Notes: a model not told the origin generated them from the letters alone. Positions 11,945-23,260 are shown, counted from the first letter of the stretch. The stretch: DNA of 64,000 bases from Siphonodentalium dalli (GCA_032622095.1 CP136061.1:187866369-187930368); one strand, 5' to 3'. Made by a program: numbers and translations.

Positions 11945-12370
11945 ATTAAAAAACCAAATTTCAAGTCGATAGCTCTACCCGTTTCCGAGATCTGGTCTGC
12001 GCATGCGCGAAGCTGGCGTCGCACGGACTCGGCGACCCGATAAAATTCGTATCCGGGGCAAGATACATTCACATAGCAAATTTCAAGTCGATAGCTCCAC
12101 CCGTTTCCGAGATCTGGTCTGCGCATGCGCGAAGCTGGCTTCGCACGGGCTCGGCGACCCGATAAAATTCGTATCCGGGGCAAGATACATTCACTTACCA
12201 AATTTCAAGTCGATAGCTCCACCCGTTTCGGAGATCTCGTCTGCGCATGCGCGAAGCTGGCGTCGCACGGGCTCGGCGACCCGATAAAATTCGTATCCGG
12301 GGCAAGATACATTCACATAGCAAATTTCAAGTCGATAGCTCCACCCGTTTCCGAGATCTCGTCTGCGCAG
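11945..12370 (+). repeat. GC-rich 122-bp satellite, about 3.4 copies
   Basis: The units repeat at exactly 122 bp (for example GCGCATGCGCGAAGCTGG at about 12000, 12122 and 12244). They contain TTTCAAGTCGATAGCTC, CCCGTTTC.GAGATCT and GGCGACCCGATAAAATTCG. Because 122 is not a multiple of 3, the long open frames here on both strands are a by-product of the repeat and not genes. An AGGGAAGGGAAGGG tract follows at 12370-12390. Confidence 0.85.
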
Positions 12371-12525
12371 GGAGAAGGGAAGGGAAGGGAGAAGCGGTGC
12401 TCGGAGCTTCTCCAAAATGCGACAACGACCGTCTCCGTGGGATTTTACCCCTAGATAGGAAGTTTGGTCTCGATCGGTGGAGAATCGTAGATTTGTATAA
12501 TTGACAGACAGACACATAGATAGAT

Positions 12526-12597
12526 TGTATCAAAATATATAAGAGAGATATGTAAATTAGATAGTTGTATCAAAATATATAAGAGAGATATGTAAAT
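12526..12597 (+). repeat. Short tandem duplication
   Basis: Two adjacent copies of a unit containing TTGTATCAAAATATATAAGA and GAGATATGTAAAT, with a third partial copy at about 12708-12731. They follow a GACAGACAGACAC tract at about 12503. Confidence 0.7.
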
Positions 12598-12782
12598 GAT
12601 CTACACACCACTACTGGTGTTTGTCAAAGTTTAGTGGGGTATATCAATACTCATTCGCGATCATATCATTGAGGTCCGGAGGATGTGGGTTATCTCTCGA
12701 ATACAGATTGTATCAAAATATATAGGAGAGATGTTGTTTTTTGAATTGGACAAAGAGTTGGGCACTATTTATCTAAACTTAC

Positions 12783-13034
12783 ATGGATTCTTCTTTTCTT
12801 CTCTCAATCCACAGTCGACATTGTAGAACTGATCACATCGATTTGTATATTCGTTGAACAACAGTGGGTATGGACATTCTCTGGGATATTTCTCTCTCAG
12901 CACCACGGAGTCTTCCTCGCAGTCATAGTATTGGGCGCAGTTCTTTGCATGTGAGAATTTTCGTTGCGTCGAGCCGGGTGAACACATGTGTGGGAACGTT
13001 CCTTGGCCGTCGAGGATTTTCAGCTGAGCTGTGC
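12783..13034 (-). CDS. Gene A exon 2: CBM14-like module
   Basis: Internal exon of 252 bases, phase 1 at both ends. The acceptor ends in ACATAG at 13035-13040; its first two bases complete the cysteine (residue 79) begun in exon 1. The donor is a strong GTAAGT at 12777-12782. Cys at 96, 111, 117, 132, 145 and 153 make a full six-cysteine module, and the segment CPYPLLFNEYTNRCDQFYNVDC aligns with gene B exon 2 (CEYPLMFND..). The donor breaks a codon after KNP exactly as in gene B. A third exon like 38616-39076 is therefore expected further left, but none is recognisable in 1-12776, so gene A is probably cut by the window edge or has lost its end. Confidence 0.8.
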
Positions 13035-13807
13035 CTATGTGTATAAACATCGTATGTCATCAATACATGTGTTAGTTAGTTTGTGAGCAGAGAATATTGA
13101 TAAATAGTACATGTTTTTCGGTTTTGTCCAGAAAATATAGCAATGTTTTGTGATGCATTACGTATTGTCGGAAAACGACAAACTGTTTACGTTTCATAAG
13201 CTCCCGACGAAGATCGGTGTACCGACATAACTATTTACCGTACCGACACAGACACAGGGACGAATTCGTTTATAGGACATCATTTGGACAGTTTTACACT
13301 TTATTCGCACTGAAGTTGAATGTTGAGACTAATATACAAAAACGGTATTTACGCTGTTATCCGTCCGGCGTCCGCTCACGGATACAAGGCAATGGAATTC
13401 CCCGTCAATAATTTGTAAGGGATTATAGTCCCAGGTTACATGACGTAGTTTTTTGTACGATATATTAAATTGAGTCTTGTCTTTTCCCATTCTATCACGT
13501 GGGTTCATATAATAAACGTATAGCAAGTGTATATCACTAAAATGGAGTGATATTGGGCTCCATCTGACGTCTTCTTGGCCTGCGTCAGATTGATGATATC
13601 AGCTTCTCAACTCCAGGCGATAGTAAGTCATTTTCTTCATCTCACTTGGGAGTATATGCATGTAGCGAATGATGTTTTAATATCTGTCTCCCTCCCATGC
13701 ATATGCAGCTTGGGTTATTATTTTTTCTTTCGTTTATAAAACAAATCAGCGAACAACTGATACAATTAACATAATGCGTGTGCAGTTAAGGTGCTTGAGC
13801 TACTCAC
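13035..13807 (-). other. Gene A intron 1
   Basis: About 773 bases between the two gene A exons, short compared with the gene B introns. No repeat or coding signal is recognised in it. Confidence 0.6.
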
Positions 13808-14042
13808 AGTGGTCATTTGGAGAATTCTTTGGCACGCATGCTCTTGTAAGTGGGTCGAAAATGAGCAGTCCACAAGTGAACGTGTAAGGTCCAGTTCCGT
13901 AAAAACATATATGGAATTTAGAGCAGCTTGTTGTATCTTTCGTGAATTCGAGAGCTGTTGACGGAGCTGTGCACGCTAACTGACACCTTACTGTGCTAAA
14001 TGCACAAACCATCACGACGTAACACCAATTCACGGTCTGCAT
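13808..14042 (-). CDS. Gene A exon 1: secreted CBM14-like protein, N-terminus
   Basis: First coding exon of the second chitin-binding gene. The ATG is at 14040-14042. Residues 1-20 form a signal peptide and residues 24-79 a six-cysteine module (Cys 24, 40, 46, 57, 69 and 79, the last split by the intron). The donor is GTGAGT (13802-13807) after 78 codons plus one base, phase 1 as in gene B. Nine bases upstream of the ATG is TTTTACAG (acceptor at 14052-14053), so a 5' UTR intron is likely. The role is expected to match gene B: a secreted chitin- or glycan-binding matrix protein. A 493-bp palindromic element lies just upstream, inside the proposed 5' UTR intron or promoter. Confidence 0.8.
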
Positions 14043-14122
14043 TTTATTGAACTGTAAAACATAAAATATTGGGTGAAATTAACAGAATGCAGTTTCTGTT
14101 CTGTTTCCATTGACTATAGCCA

Positions 14123-14615
14123 CGGTGGGGAATCACGTCGTTTCTAGGATGGTGAGTACCACGCATACAAAATGGCCGAGCTAGTGCAAACGCACAAAAC
14201 ACATAATATATGAGGAACTGAAACAAAACATAGCATTTTGACTGTTACGAGCATATGCTAGTTTATTTTTGAAACAAGTTGGTACCTTATTTGTTCGGAA
14301 ATACTTAGTGGTTTTCTATAACATTCTGACCAAAGTTGTAAGTCGGAGGTGCGTGGAATACACCAGTCCATACATCTTGGAGAATCCTTCGACTGACAAC
14401 TTTGGTCAGAATGTTACAGCAAACAAATGTGAATTTGGACATAAATGAGGTATCAGCTTGTTTGAAAAATAGTATAGCATATGCTCGTAGCTGTCAAAAT
14501 AAAATGTAATATGTCATATATTACCTTTTCCCTCGTTTCTTGTCGCGTTTTCGATCGCCTCGGCCATTTTGAATGCGTGATACTCATCAACTTGAAACCA
14601 CGTGATTCCCCACCG
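14123..14615. mobile_element. 493-bp palindromic (foldback/MITE) element
   Basis: The ends CGGTGGGGAATCACGT and ACGTGATTCCCCACCG are inverted. The arms continue inward through AAAATGGCCGAG, GAGCATATGCTA and TGACCAAAGTTGT to the centre near 14370, so almost the whole element folds on itself. No open frame of note. It lies just 5' of gene A exon 1 and could affect its 5' UTR intron or promoter. Confidence 0.75.
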
Positions 14616-15412
14616 TACTAGCGTTGACCCAATTAACATGTTCCTCAAACATTTAGAGATACAGTCATGCGTGTAACAATGCTATTAACGCTTGCTCAAA
14701 CCCGCTGAATCACTTATGGAGTGGATGCAACATTGAGGAGACACACAATCGTCAATCCTTAAATTAACCCTTTCTTTGCTAAATGGATCACTTACAAAAA
14801 TATATTGGATTGTCTAGCATTCACTCATAGTTGTTCATGCTATATAACGAGACGACACACATACATGTACGAATATATAATACAAATGCCGGAAATACCT
14901 ATTCATTGGTGGGCAGTGTTGAGATAATAAGTTACAGAATAATATTACAGAAAGGGTTAAACATAGTAGTTGTCCGCTCCTATCGCGGTCCGTGATCAAT
15001 CATTGCATTCAGTACATGTATTATACAATGAATACGTTTGCCTTATAAATAATTATTTAAGTGATATAATATTATCTTATTGCTGAACAGGGTCATACTC
15101 CAGCATTTTAGCAACGAATGTCTAACTGTGATAGTAAAGGCGAGATTGTTGCACAGCGAAGCCAAACATGAATTACCTAGATTTGTCCACATTGATATGA
15201 ATTACGGGAGGATGCACGTTGGTGACGACGATACGAGATCAGATATGACAGAGAAAGGTTTTTGAATGTACTTTTGGAGCTCTACATCCATTCGCATTGC
15301 ACCAAAATTGAGGCATTATTATGAGTGCACAAACCGTGAATTACACGTACACAGAGCTACCGTATCGCTGACTGCTGTATAAACAATAACAAAATCGAAC
15401 CCACCTCCCGGT
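14616..15412. other. Intervening DNA, nothing recognised
   Basis: AT-rich DNA upstream of gene A. No exon or repeat recognised. A possible gene A 5' UTR exon could lie here but cannot be identified. Confidence 0.5.
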
Positions 15413-16480
15413 ATCTCTCAATTCAATTCAATTCTTTATTTTCTCCGTCCACTAATATGTGGAACTGGAGGTGGACATATATAGCATCATAATTATATAA
15501 TGTCAACAAAAGTTTAAAAATAATGGAGATAAATAAAGTAGGGAAACTCACACAAAAAAGATAACAAATTCTAGATAATAACAGAGAAATATAATTAAAT
15601 TAAATACACACTTAGCTGGGAAAGCTGCACTGGGACCATGTTTATATACGTACAGGAGGGCATGCATGTAGATTCAATTTAAACCAATTTAAATGGCTGC
15701 TTTGGTAACTATTTCCGATGCAAATCTGGCTAATTTCAACATGTTTGTTTTATTTCCGTCATTAAAAAGAGTTTTTAGTTTGTCATAAGTCGGATTACTT
15801 TGAAAGTATGGTTTCAGATAGCTTCTTCGGAAGGACGAAAGTTCGTTGCATATGAATAGATAATGGTATTCGTTGCCCGGTGTATCCTCACCGCAAAGAT
15901 GGCAACGTGAACGAGGAACTTCTGAGTTTTTCCAACTGGAAACTTCAATAGGGAGCCGATTATTTCTAGTTCTCAATTTGATCAGGTATGAACTGAATTT
16001 TGGCGGCAGTTGTAAAAGATATTTCTCTATGCCAAAAGATATTTTAAATTTTTTATATAGACTACATTTTGAGCTCTGGGCTAAAGTTTCGTTCCATGAT
16101 TGCAAGTATTGGTCCTTTAACGACTGTTCAACATATCGAGCAAGGTATTCACCATCACCAACCGACTGAGCATCCCATATATAGGTGAGACCACATTTAT
16201 TGAGTATATCTTTTACTATATTAAGCCATGGGTGTTCAATCCCAGATCGAAGGGCATAAGAGTACAAATATTGATATACAACACTCGACAGATTATATGA
16301 ATATCGGTTGACAAGTTTCGCCCATAATCTTATCATAGACGTTTCAATATGAATATATATCGGATAGCATCCACTTTCTCTCAGAAGTATAATTAGCATC
16401 GCCCCTAGCGTTCCGTTGGCAGGGAGGTAATTAAATTCTGGTATCTCGGAAACAGCGTATTGCATCTTGATTTAGTAAAG
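15413..16480 (-). mobile_element. 5'-truncated LINE with (GAATT)n 3' tail
   Basis: The minus-strand 3' end carries AATAAAGAATTGAATTGAAT, a short pentamer tandem tail instead of a pure poly(A), as in several non-LTR clades. The 5' end is truncated near 16480, just before the open ORF2 end. Confidence 0.65.
15689..16465 (-). CDS. Non-LTR retrotransposon ORF2 C-terminus (258 aa, open)
   Basis: An uninterrupted 258-codon frame ending at 15689. It lacks the reverse transcriptase core but carries the C-terminal region that follows it in many invertebrate LINEs: a FGIEKYLLQLP helix-rich stretch, LIKLRTRNNRLPIEV (about residues 163-177) and a Cys/His knuckle RCHLCGED..GNEYHYLFIC (about 187-207). The minus-strand 3' UTR runs to about 15413 and ends in GAATT repeats. 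This is a 5'-truncated LINE insertion. The intact frame suggests it is younger than the other LINE remnants here. Domestication is possible but there is no evidence for it. Confidence 0.75.
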   Translation of the reverse strand: MQYAVSEIPEFNYLPANGTLGAMLIILLRESGCYPIYIHIETSMIRLWAKLVNRYSYNLSSVVYQYLYSYALRSGIEHPWLNIVKDILNKCGLTYIWDAQSVGDGEYLARYVEQSLKDQYLQSWNETLAQSSKCSLYKKFKISFGIEKYLLQLPPKFSSYLIKLRTRNNRLPIEVSSWKNSEVPRSRCHLCGEDTPGNEYHYLFICNELSSFRRSYLKPYFQSNPTYDKLKTLFNDGNKTNMLKLARFASEIVTKAAI

Positions 16481-17563
16481 ACACCGAGCGTTCGTCTCAC
16501 TTACTACGCATTTCACGCTGAAAGCAGCTGACTAATCTCTAGGAATTCAGTAACTCGTTCTTGGAGACCTTAATTCCGTACGTAAGTGCATGTATTTCAG
16601 GTAAACATCGCACTCCTTTGTTCACCGGAATTAACACGGCAAAAGCAAGATATTGCTTGCCTCAAATCTGGTCTCGAAGATTATGCGTCGACAACAATCA
16701 TAAAATGAGACTACGCAAATTAAAAGAATTCCCGGTAATAACAACGATCTAATATCGATAATATATAGAAAAATAAGTAATTTGAGTCGAAGTTGTATTC
16801 TGTAAGATTAACAGGTTATCTTAAAATCAAAGTTAATAATTTGATATAAATTTAATTTATGCTTCGAGCCATAAAGTAAATTACGAATATCCTTGTACAA
16901 GACGCAAATTATTTGACGGAAAGTGGATTGGGCAACTCGTGGCACACATGATCGTGTAAACAGATATGTTGAGACGGGGGCGTAAACTCAAGCCAATCAC
17001 TGACTTGTGACTATAAAATAACTTAAATGAGTATCTGGGACTAGTATGCTTATAATATAACATTTATTTGATACATTCGCTCGAAAACTATATACAAAAT
17101 TATTCGACGACTATAGTTCTGTTTTCGAATTCCGGTTAATCTTCCACCCGTAACATTACTTCGTACTCAACACACATTCAAATAATGGAAATTTGGTTAC
17201 ATTATTCTGCGAAGAAGAGACTATATAAACCAACAACAACATTCGAGTACAGTATCCATTTAATGAATCCCATTAGATAAAAACAAACAAAACAAATACA
17301 AAATAATAACCAAAGAACAAACGATAACAGCGCTGCGATGACTAAGATATATTGCAAGTGCAACGATGTTGTTGTTTGTCGATAAAATTACATGAATGTG
17401 TACACGTGACGTGGCTAGACCTAAATTTCCGAGTCCGTGAAATTCCCTGGAACATTTCTAAATGGCACATATACCTAATGTTTTTTAAACTGTTAGACAC
17501 TTGCAGCATAACACCCCGATGCGGTTGGATAATTTAAAACTGGTGGCCATTTTGGTGCAAATC
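16481..17563. other. Intervening DNA, nothing recognised
   Basis: AT-rich with no supportable exon or repeat. Confidence 0.5.
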
Positions 17564-18096
17564 GTTAAAGATGGATTATCTCTTTAAATAACAAATTTTA
17601 AATAGTTGCTTGGGTATAAAATAATAGATATGAACTGAAGACCTATGTCCGGAAAAGCTTCTATCAATTAATATTGATTTTATTTCGAATATAAAATCGG
17701 GCCCATTTATGTTACTATTTTTAGAACCGACCATTCGGATGAGACCTTGTTGCGATATAGAGCACTGGGCTGTTCCCACGGCTACGCAACGAATGTCAAA
17801 TGTCACAGATTGGTTGTTTGTATTGTTTTGTTCCAACGATATAAGCGATAACGAGTATAATTAACATCTATTTGTGACAAAATTGCACAATATAATTTCT
17901 GGTCTCTGTTAACAGTAACCACCATTGTTCGTTAGTTGAACAAACACACCTTTTTAGACCAGACAATATTCGAAATAAAATTAATATTAATCGATAGAAG
18001 CATTTCCGGACAGGAGTCTTCGATTCAAATCTAATATTTTATACCCCGGTAACTATATAATACATGTTTACAAAGAGATAATCCACCTTTAACAGA
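17564..18096. mobile_element. Inverted-repeat element, about 530 bp
   Basis: The left arm 17564-17690 and right arm 17972-18096 are inverted copies: GATTATCTCTTT, GGGTATAAAATA.TAGAT, GTCCGGAAA.GCTTCTATC and TTAATATT.ATTTTATTTCG are shared. A single-arm relative occurs at about 24240-24300. No coding. Confidence 0.7.
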
Positions 18097-18374
18097 AAGT
18101 AGGAAAATATTTGACTATTTCGTCTAAAAACAACAAATTGCTCATAAAATACTGGTTGGAAAATAAAACTATGAGATCAGTTTAAAGCTATATTTGGTCT
18201 AAAATTTCCAACTAATGTGATGTAAGGTATTGACAAAAACTATTTGTCAAATGGTAGGGATGAGACACCCCCAACAAGAAATGCGGGCAAAATGTACTTT
18301 CGAGTATAATCTTGTTTCAATTCATTGCTAAACTAGCACTTGCCGATAAATTTGCCTACCATAACATAGTCCAA

Positions 18375-18995
18375 GTCTGCTCGTACTAAACCAGCTAAGA
18401 TATTGGGATAGCGAGATGCTAGTTTTAGTACGAGAACGTCCCGTTACGATGTGTTTGACATGGTTTACGCGTTAGTGACCAGCTCACATACAACCACAAT
18501 TCAAATTTAATCAAATATCTCAAATGCGACAGAAGACATGATATTTGTTCTGAAAACCACATCAGTTATCAATTGAAAGCGGTAATTTAATGTACAAAGA
18601 GACATTTACCGCAGTGTTGACATATTTTTAAAAGTATGCGATCTCAATTGACCTCGCGAAGTGATATCGGCATATTCCGGCGAAAATATTCTTGCAAACG
18701 GAAGGTAAACAAAAAACGAAATCACGTATACCTGGTAATTTGTAAATTTAAAATTGCATATGCGAGAAGTTCTGTGTAAGAAATGTTTAAATAATAAGTA
18801 ATTTAGGACCATTTACAATAAAAATAAACATAGCATTAGGTATTGATTTTTTAAATCGATTAAAATAGACAATTACCGCCACCAACCCTGGGCGTAACTC
18901 GTGTCATACACATGGTAACGGGACATTCTCGTACTAAAACTAGCATCTCGATATCCCAATATCTTAGCTGGTTTTAGTACGAGCAGACTCGGAGT
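18375..18995. mobile_element. Inverted-repeat element, about 620 bp
   Basis: Arms 18375-18471 and 18888-18995 are inverted copies that share GTCTGCTCGTACTAAA, CAGCTAAGATATTGGGATA and GAGATGCTAGTTTTAGTACG. Each arm is itself palindromic around CTCGTACTAAAA/TTTTAGTACGAG. Confidence 0.7.
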
Positions 18996-19882
18996 AACCA
19001 TAACGTAGTCTTGGCTGCAACGTACGTCAGTTTTTAAAGATCGACGGTCCGTCAAACTTCAGACAAAAATAAAATAGATACTTGCAATCACCATCATTGG
19101 TATGCCACAGGTATCGCGAATATCTAAGCGTACAACAGTTTAAAGTTGAAAAATGAGCACACTGGTTCATAATTTGGAACGCTCTTCTATTATCTAATGC
19201 TTTTGAGAAACGAACGGATTGACGCTCTTTATGGGAGACGATCATTGGAAATTTTGCTGGACTGATAAACAAAATCTAAACGTTAATACTTTGGAGGTCG
19301 ATCTAATCATTTTGTGGACAGTCCCGATGATACAGTTGTGGCGTCAAATCGGACCGCCGTTGATCTTTAAAGCAACTTTTCGGTTTGCGCTCCAAAAAAT
19401 ACACCTAATGTATTATTCTGTTATCGGTCGATAAATACATGAACTTCCTTTCTACGCGAATAATATGCACAGAAAGACGCATTGAAGTCACATAAAATAC
19501 AAAATGAACACGATGTTTGGGTCCCAAACATAAAAAAGTCATTTGCACGTCATGAACAGAAAAGAGCGTTCCGTGTTATGATAGAAAAAGAGTGCATGTT
19601 TGACTTCTGTGCGAAAAATTAAATACAGCTGGAAAACGGATGTTGCATGCCGCTGCAGTTATATTTCAGAGCATATGAAGCCGGTACACATATTTCGTAC
19701 ATTTGTCAACCAACAATGTATCTAACACCTTCCAAATTACAAAGACAAAATTGGGAAGATCGAATGAGCCATGTCCGTTTAAATATCATGCAGGCATGTA
19801 ATACCAATCACTTGTCCATATCTAACTCTGGACGAGCCCATCAACACCGTCGTAATAACAAATGGTTAGGCTTTATATTAGG
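18996..19882. other. Intervening DNA, nothing recognised
   Basis: Short open stretches of 60-115 codons have no recognised domain or splice sites. Confidence 0.45.
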
Positions 19883-20237
19883 ACTGAAGGCCCTCTCACC
19901 TAAACAAGTGCTGAAGGGTAAACAATGTTTCGAAAATCTGCTGAGGGGTACACATGTTTCGATGAAGGGTACACCTGTTTCGAAAATGTGCTGAAGGGCA
20001 CACCAGTTTTGAAATCTCGTTGAAAAAATTACGTAGTTTAGTTTTTGCATCTGCTGCGAATTCTTCTGTATGGAATAATTGTTTACGTTCCAATGAACTT
20101 AAAATTAGAATGAACTTAAATTAAAGACAGTTGACGTAACTGCACCAGCTCACATAGCAAACCCTGTGTGCCCTTCAGTGCATTTTCAAAACATGGGTAT
20201 GCTTCAGCACTTTTTAGGAGAGGGTGACCGCTTCAGT
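19883..20237. mobile_element. Mutator-like MITE, copy 1
   Basis: Ends ACTGAAGGCCCTCTCACC and GGAGAGGGTGACCGCTTCAGT are inverted, with GTGCTGAAGGG-type units repeated inside each end. Flanks read TATATTAGG and GATATTAGG (8 of 9 matching), fitting a 9-bp target duplication. Related to 22065-22388. Confidence 0.65.
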
Positions 20238-22064
20238 GATATTAGGTGATGATGTAGCCCATGCATACAATTTGATATGTATGTATTTGAGCCAACATAT
20301 GACGAAAAGAGTGAGAAAAGATCATGATACGCTTACCTTTCTACTAGTTAAACCAGTTAATCACTTGTCGACACTTTCTAAGTTAGATTTATTTCGCCGT
20401 TTATTTTATACCAAACTATTTCGTATTTGTTTTCTAGAAGCAAGATGTTATGTGCCGCGAACAATCTGCATCCGTCCACGGCTTCATTGACGGAGTAGAA
20501 ACACAAATACCCATTACAGACTAGAAGTAAATAGTGGGTGGCTTGTTCTTGTTTCGACTGTTGACCAACCCTCTCTTGTTGTGTCATTTGAAAAGGACAA
20601 GACCGGCACAACATTGTTCAAAAGTAATTTACTCAAATAATGATGCAATTGAAAGACTTTGGTGCATCATCGCAATAATAATAGTCGTGATTGGGTGTGC
20701 TCTCCCTTCTTAAAATGGACATTGAACTGTAGAGTATAGTGTGTTCCTCAATGTATATTCTTTGTGTGTATACGGATTTGACAGGTTGACTAACAACCCT
20801 ACCACATTAATTGCGCTCAGTATACTACAATACACTGAGTTATCCTTGTCGGTATCACCAAACACTGCATGAAATGCATCTCGGTCAGCGGGTTGTTCCT
20901 GACAAATGATTTTTTGTGCCGTATATTTTTGTCTTAATGGGTGGCGAGATAATTCTGAAGTTTGAGCAGGTTTCGAGAACTGCAGTTGTTACTGCCAAAT
21001 AAAAAGTACGTAACTGAACTGTTTGCTAACTGAACTGTACGCCCAAGATACAATTACATGCATTCAATGAGTTTTTACTGGACATCTAGAGGGCGCATGA
21101 GCGCATTTCGTGTATAATTATGCCGCTATTTTGATCACCGGACGTAGCAACGTACTAGGCTTGATCGGAACACCTGTCGTTTTAAGCACTTAGAAATTAG
21201 TCGACAACATCAAACATCTTCCCTCGTGTAGACGCCTGGAGAAATGTATTTGTGTCTGTTCGTAATCCAGGGCCACGCGAGTATATGGGAACACAATGTA
21301 TGCGTAATATGTCAAATTGGAGCAAGAAAGAAATTTTGAAAAGATTAACATAATGAGCACGGAAGTTATGGCATAAGGACGAGGACAAAAAGGTCAAAGT
21401 TTATGTGAATGACTTATCACAGTTGTGAAATCGATTGGTAGGTCGAATTCAGGGTTTGCGCAAGACAACATGAAAGATGAGTATCGATTAATTTTATGGT
21501 GACCGTGGATATATACAGGGGCATTACACTTGGTGTCGAGTTATTGATAGTTTTAGATCCATTGGATTGTTCCTTCAAAACGAAATTAACGGAAGCGTAA
21601 AAAGTATTTCGAAAAGGAATACAACCGAATTCTCGGGACGACTTATAAGTGGACTGGGTGGAAAGCTCAGACATGTTTGTAGAACGCCTTATTAATTTGT
21701 TTGAACATTGTGTCCATATTCATATCTCGATAATATGTTTGATCGTACATATACTCCGACTGTATGAGTAGCAAGATGGTGTATCCAATAGCAATGTTTT
21801 ACGACAAGGACTGATGGACAAATAATTGGTTAGTAAATAGAAGTCTGATTTCAGAACGAAATATTCTGATGAACACTGTTACCAGGCGGAGTCTGCAGAA
21901 AAGGTGGTTCTATAGGTCGGACAAAATGTGTGATGTAACTTTTTCCAATAAACATATTTATCAAAGATTAATTAGGAAGCATTATAATGATGGAATCATA
22001 CCACTTAGTTTCGAATTGTGCTTATCTGTTGCATCATGTCTGACAATGGTATGCCCATATTAAT
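20238..22064. other. Intervening DNA, nothing recognised
   Basis: About 1.8 kb without a supportable gene. Minus-strand open stretches (20378-20614, 21417-21674) show no known domain. Confidence 0.45.
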
Positions 22065-22388
22065 GCTGAAGGGGTCACTCTCACCAAAAAAAGTGCTGAA
22101 GGGTACACAGGATTTGAAAATGTGCAGAAGGGTACACAGGGTTTGAAATGTCGTTCTAAATGACGTTTAGTTTTCGTATCTGCCATGATTTCTGTTAGAG
22201 AATAATTGTTTACGTTCCAATGAACATTAAAATGAACTGAAAACAAATTGCTCATGGGCGCCAGACTTTCAGAAACACAGTTTAAGTAACGGTGTTAGTG
22301 GCGATCACAAACCCTGTGTACCCTTCAGCACATGTTCAAACCCTGTGTACCCTTCAGTACTTTTTTTGGTGAGGGTGACCCCTTCAGC
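22065..22388. mobile_element. Mutator-like MITE, copy 2, with perfect 9-bp target duplication
   Basis: Terminal inverted repeats of about 80 bp begin GCTGAAGGGGTCAC and contain repeated GCTGAAGGGTACACAGG units. The element is flanked on both sides by CATATTAAT (22056-22064 and 22389-22397). A 9-bp duplication with long TIRs is characteristic of the Mutator (MULE) superfamily. It has no coding capacity and is non-autonomous. Confidence 0.85.
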
Positions 22389-22397
22389 CATATTAAT

Positions 22398-22914
22398 GAC
22401 TAGAGAACAATATATGCATCACCAGGTTGGACACTCTTGATTATATTATACCGGTACATGTGGCCCAGCTGTAAAGCTACTGAGTTGGCTGATTTTAAAA
22501 GCTACTTCAAGCAACAATGAATATAATAATAGTGCTGAGCCTATAGTCAACTCTCAATGCCTCATGACTGCGAACATGCCGATAAAACATTGGAAATCTA
22601 GAAATCTACTGAGGTCACATAGATTGCAATTTATCAAATGTTCTTAATTAACTGTTGACTTATATCGATGTATATATGGACACAGCCTTGGATGTGAATT
22701 TTAAAACCCGTGTGTGGCCTCATTATGTACATGCTGATGAACTTCATAAATGAACATGCGGTTGAACATCAAACAAGTTGATATAATTGAATACATTAGT
22801 ATGTTATCCCAGCCTGTTCTTCCGTAAATAAGATCAAATATAACATATTTCAAACACACGAAATATGCCCATATACACTGTTAAAATATTCCGCTATTTT
22901 ACGGAATAAGGTTC
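22398..22914. other. Intervening DNA, nothing recognised
   Basis: No supportable gene. TACACTGTTAAAATATTCCG near 22878 looks like the terminus of the array element that follows. Confidence 0.4.
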
Positions 22915-23260
22915 AGGAAAATGTGCTGCCAGAACCATGCTCCGTACAACCGTAAATATACGGATACGTAATAATATGGCCAACCGTAATAAAAATGCAG
23001 ACAACAGTAAAAATACGGATACGCAATATTATTGCCAACCGTAAAAAAAAATATGAACAACCGTAAAAATACGGATACGTCATATTACGGCCAACCGTAA
23101 AAATATTACGGCCAACCATAAAAATACGGAAGCTTAATTTTACGGCCAACCGTGAAAGAAATTACGGACAACTGTAAAAATACGAATACGTAATATTACA
23201 GAGAACAATAAAAAAAATACGGACTGCCGTAGAAATACGGATTCTCTGTATTTGGAAGGC
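22915..23260. repeat. Tandem array of CCGTAAAAATACGG hairpin units
   Basis: Five to six degenerate units of about 50-55 bp built from CCGTAAAAATACGGATACG, TAATATTACGGCCAA and variants. Each CCGTA..TACGG is self-complementary. Open frames across it are repeat artefacts. Confidence 0.8.

Noticed and set aside
12003-12517. Overlapping open frames of 85-109 codons on both strands
   Set aside because: They are produced by a 122-bp tandem repeat in GC-rich DNA; the same peptide recurs in each unit.
22913-23149. 78-codon frame with repeated VGRN/YPY motifs
   Set aside because: Translation of the CCGTAAAAATACGG tandem array.
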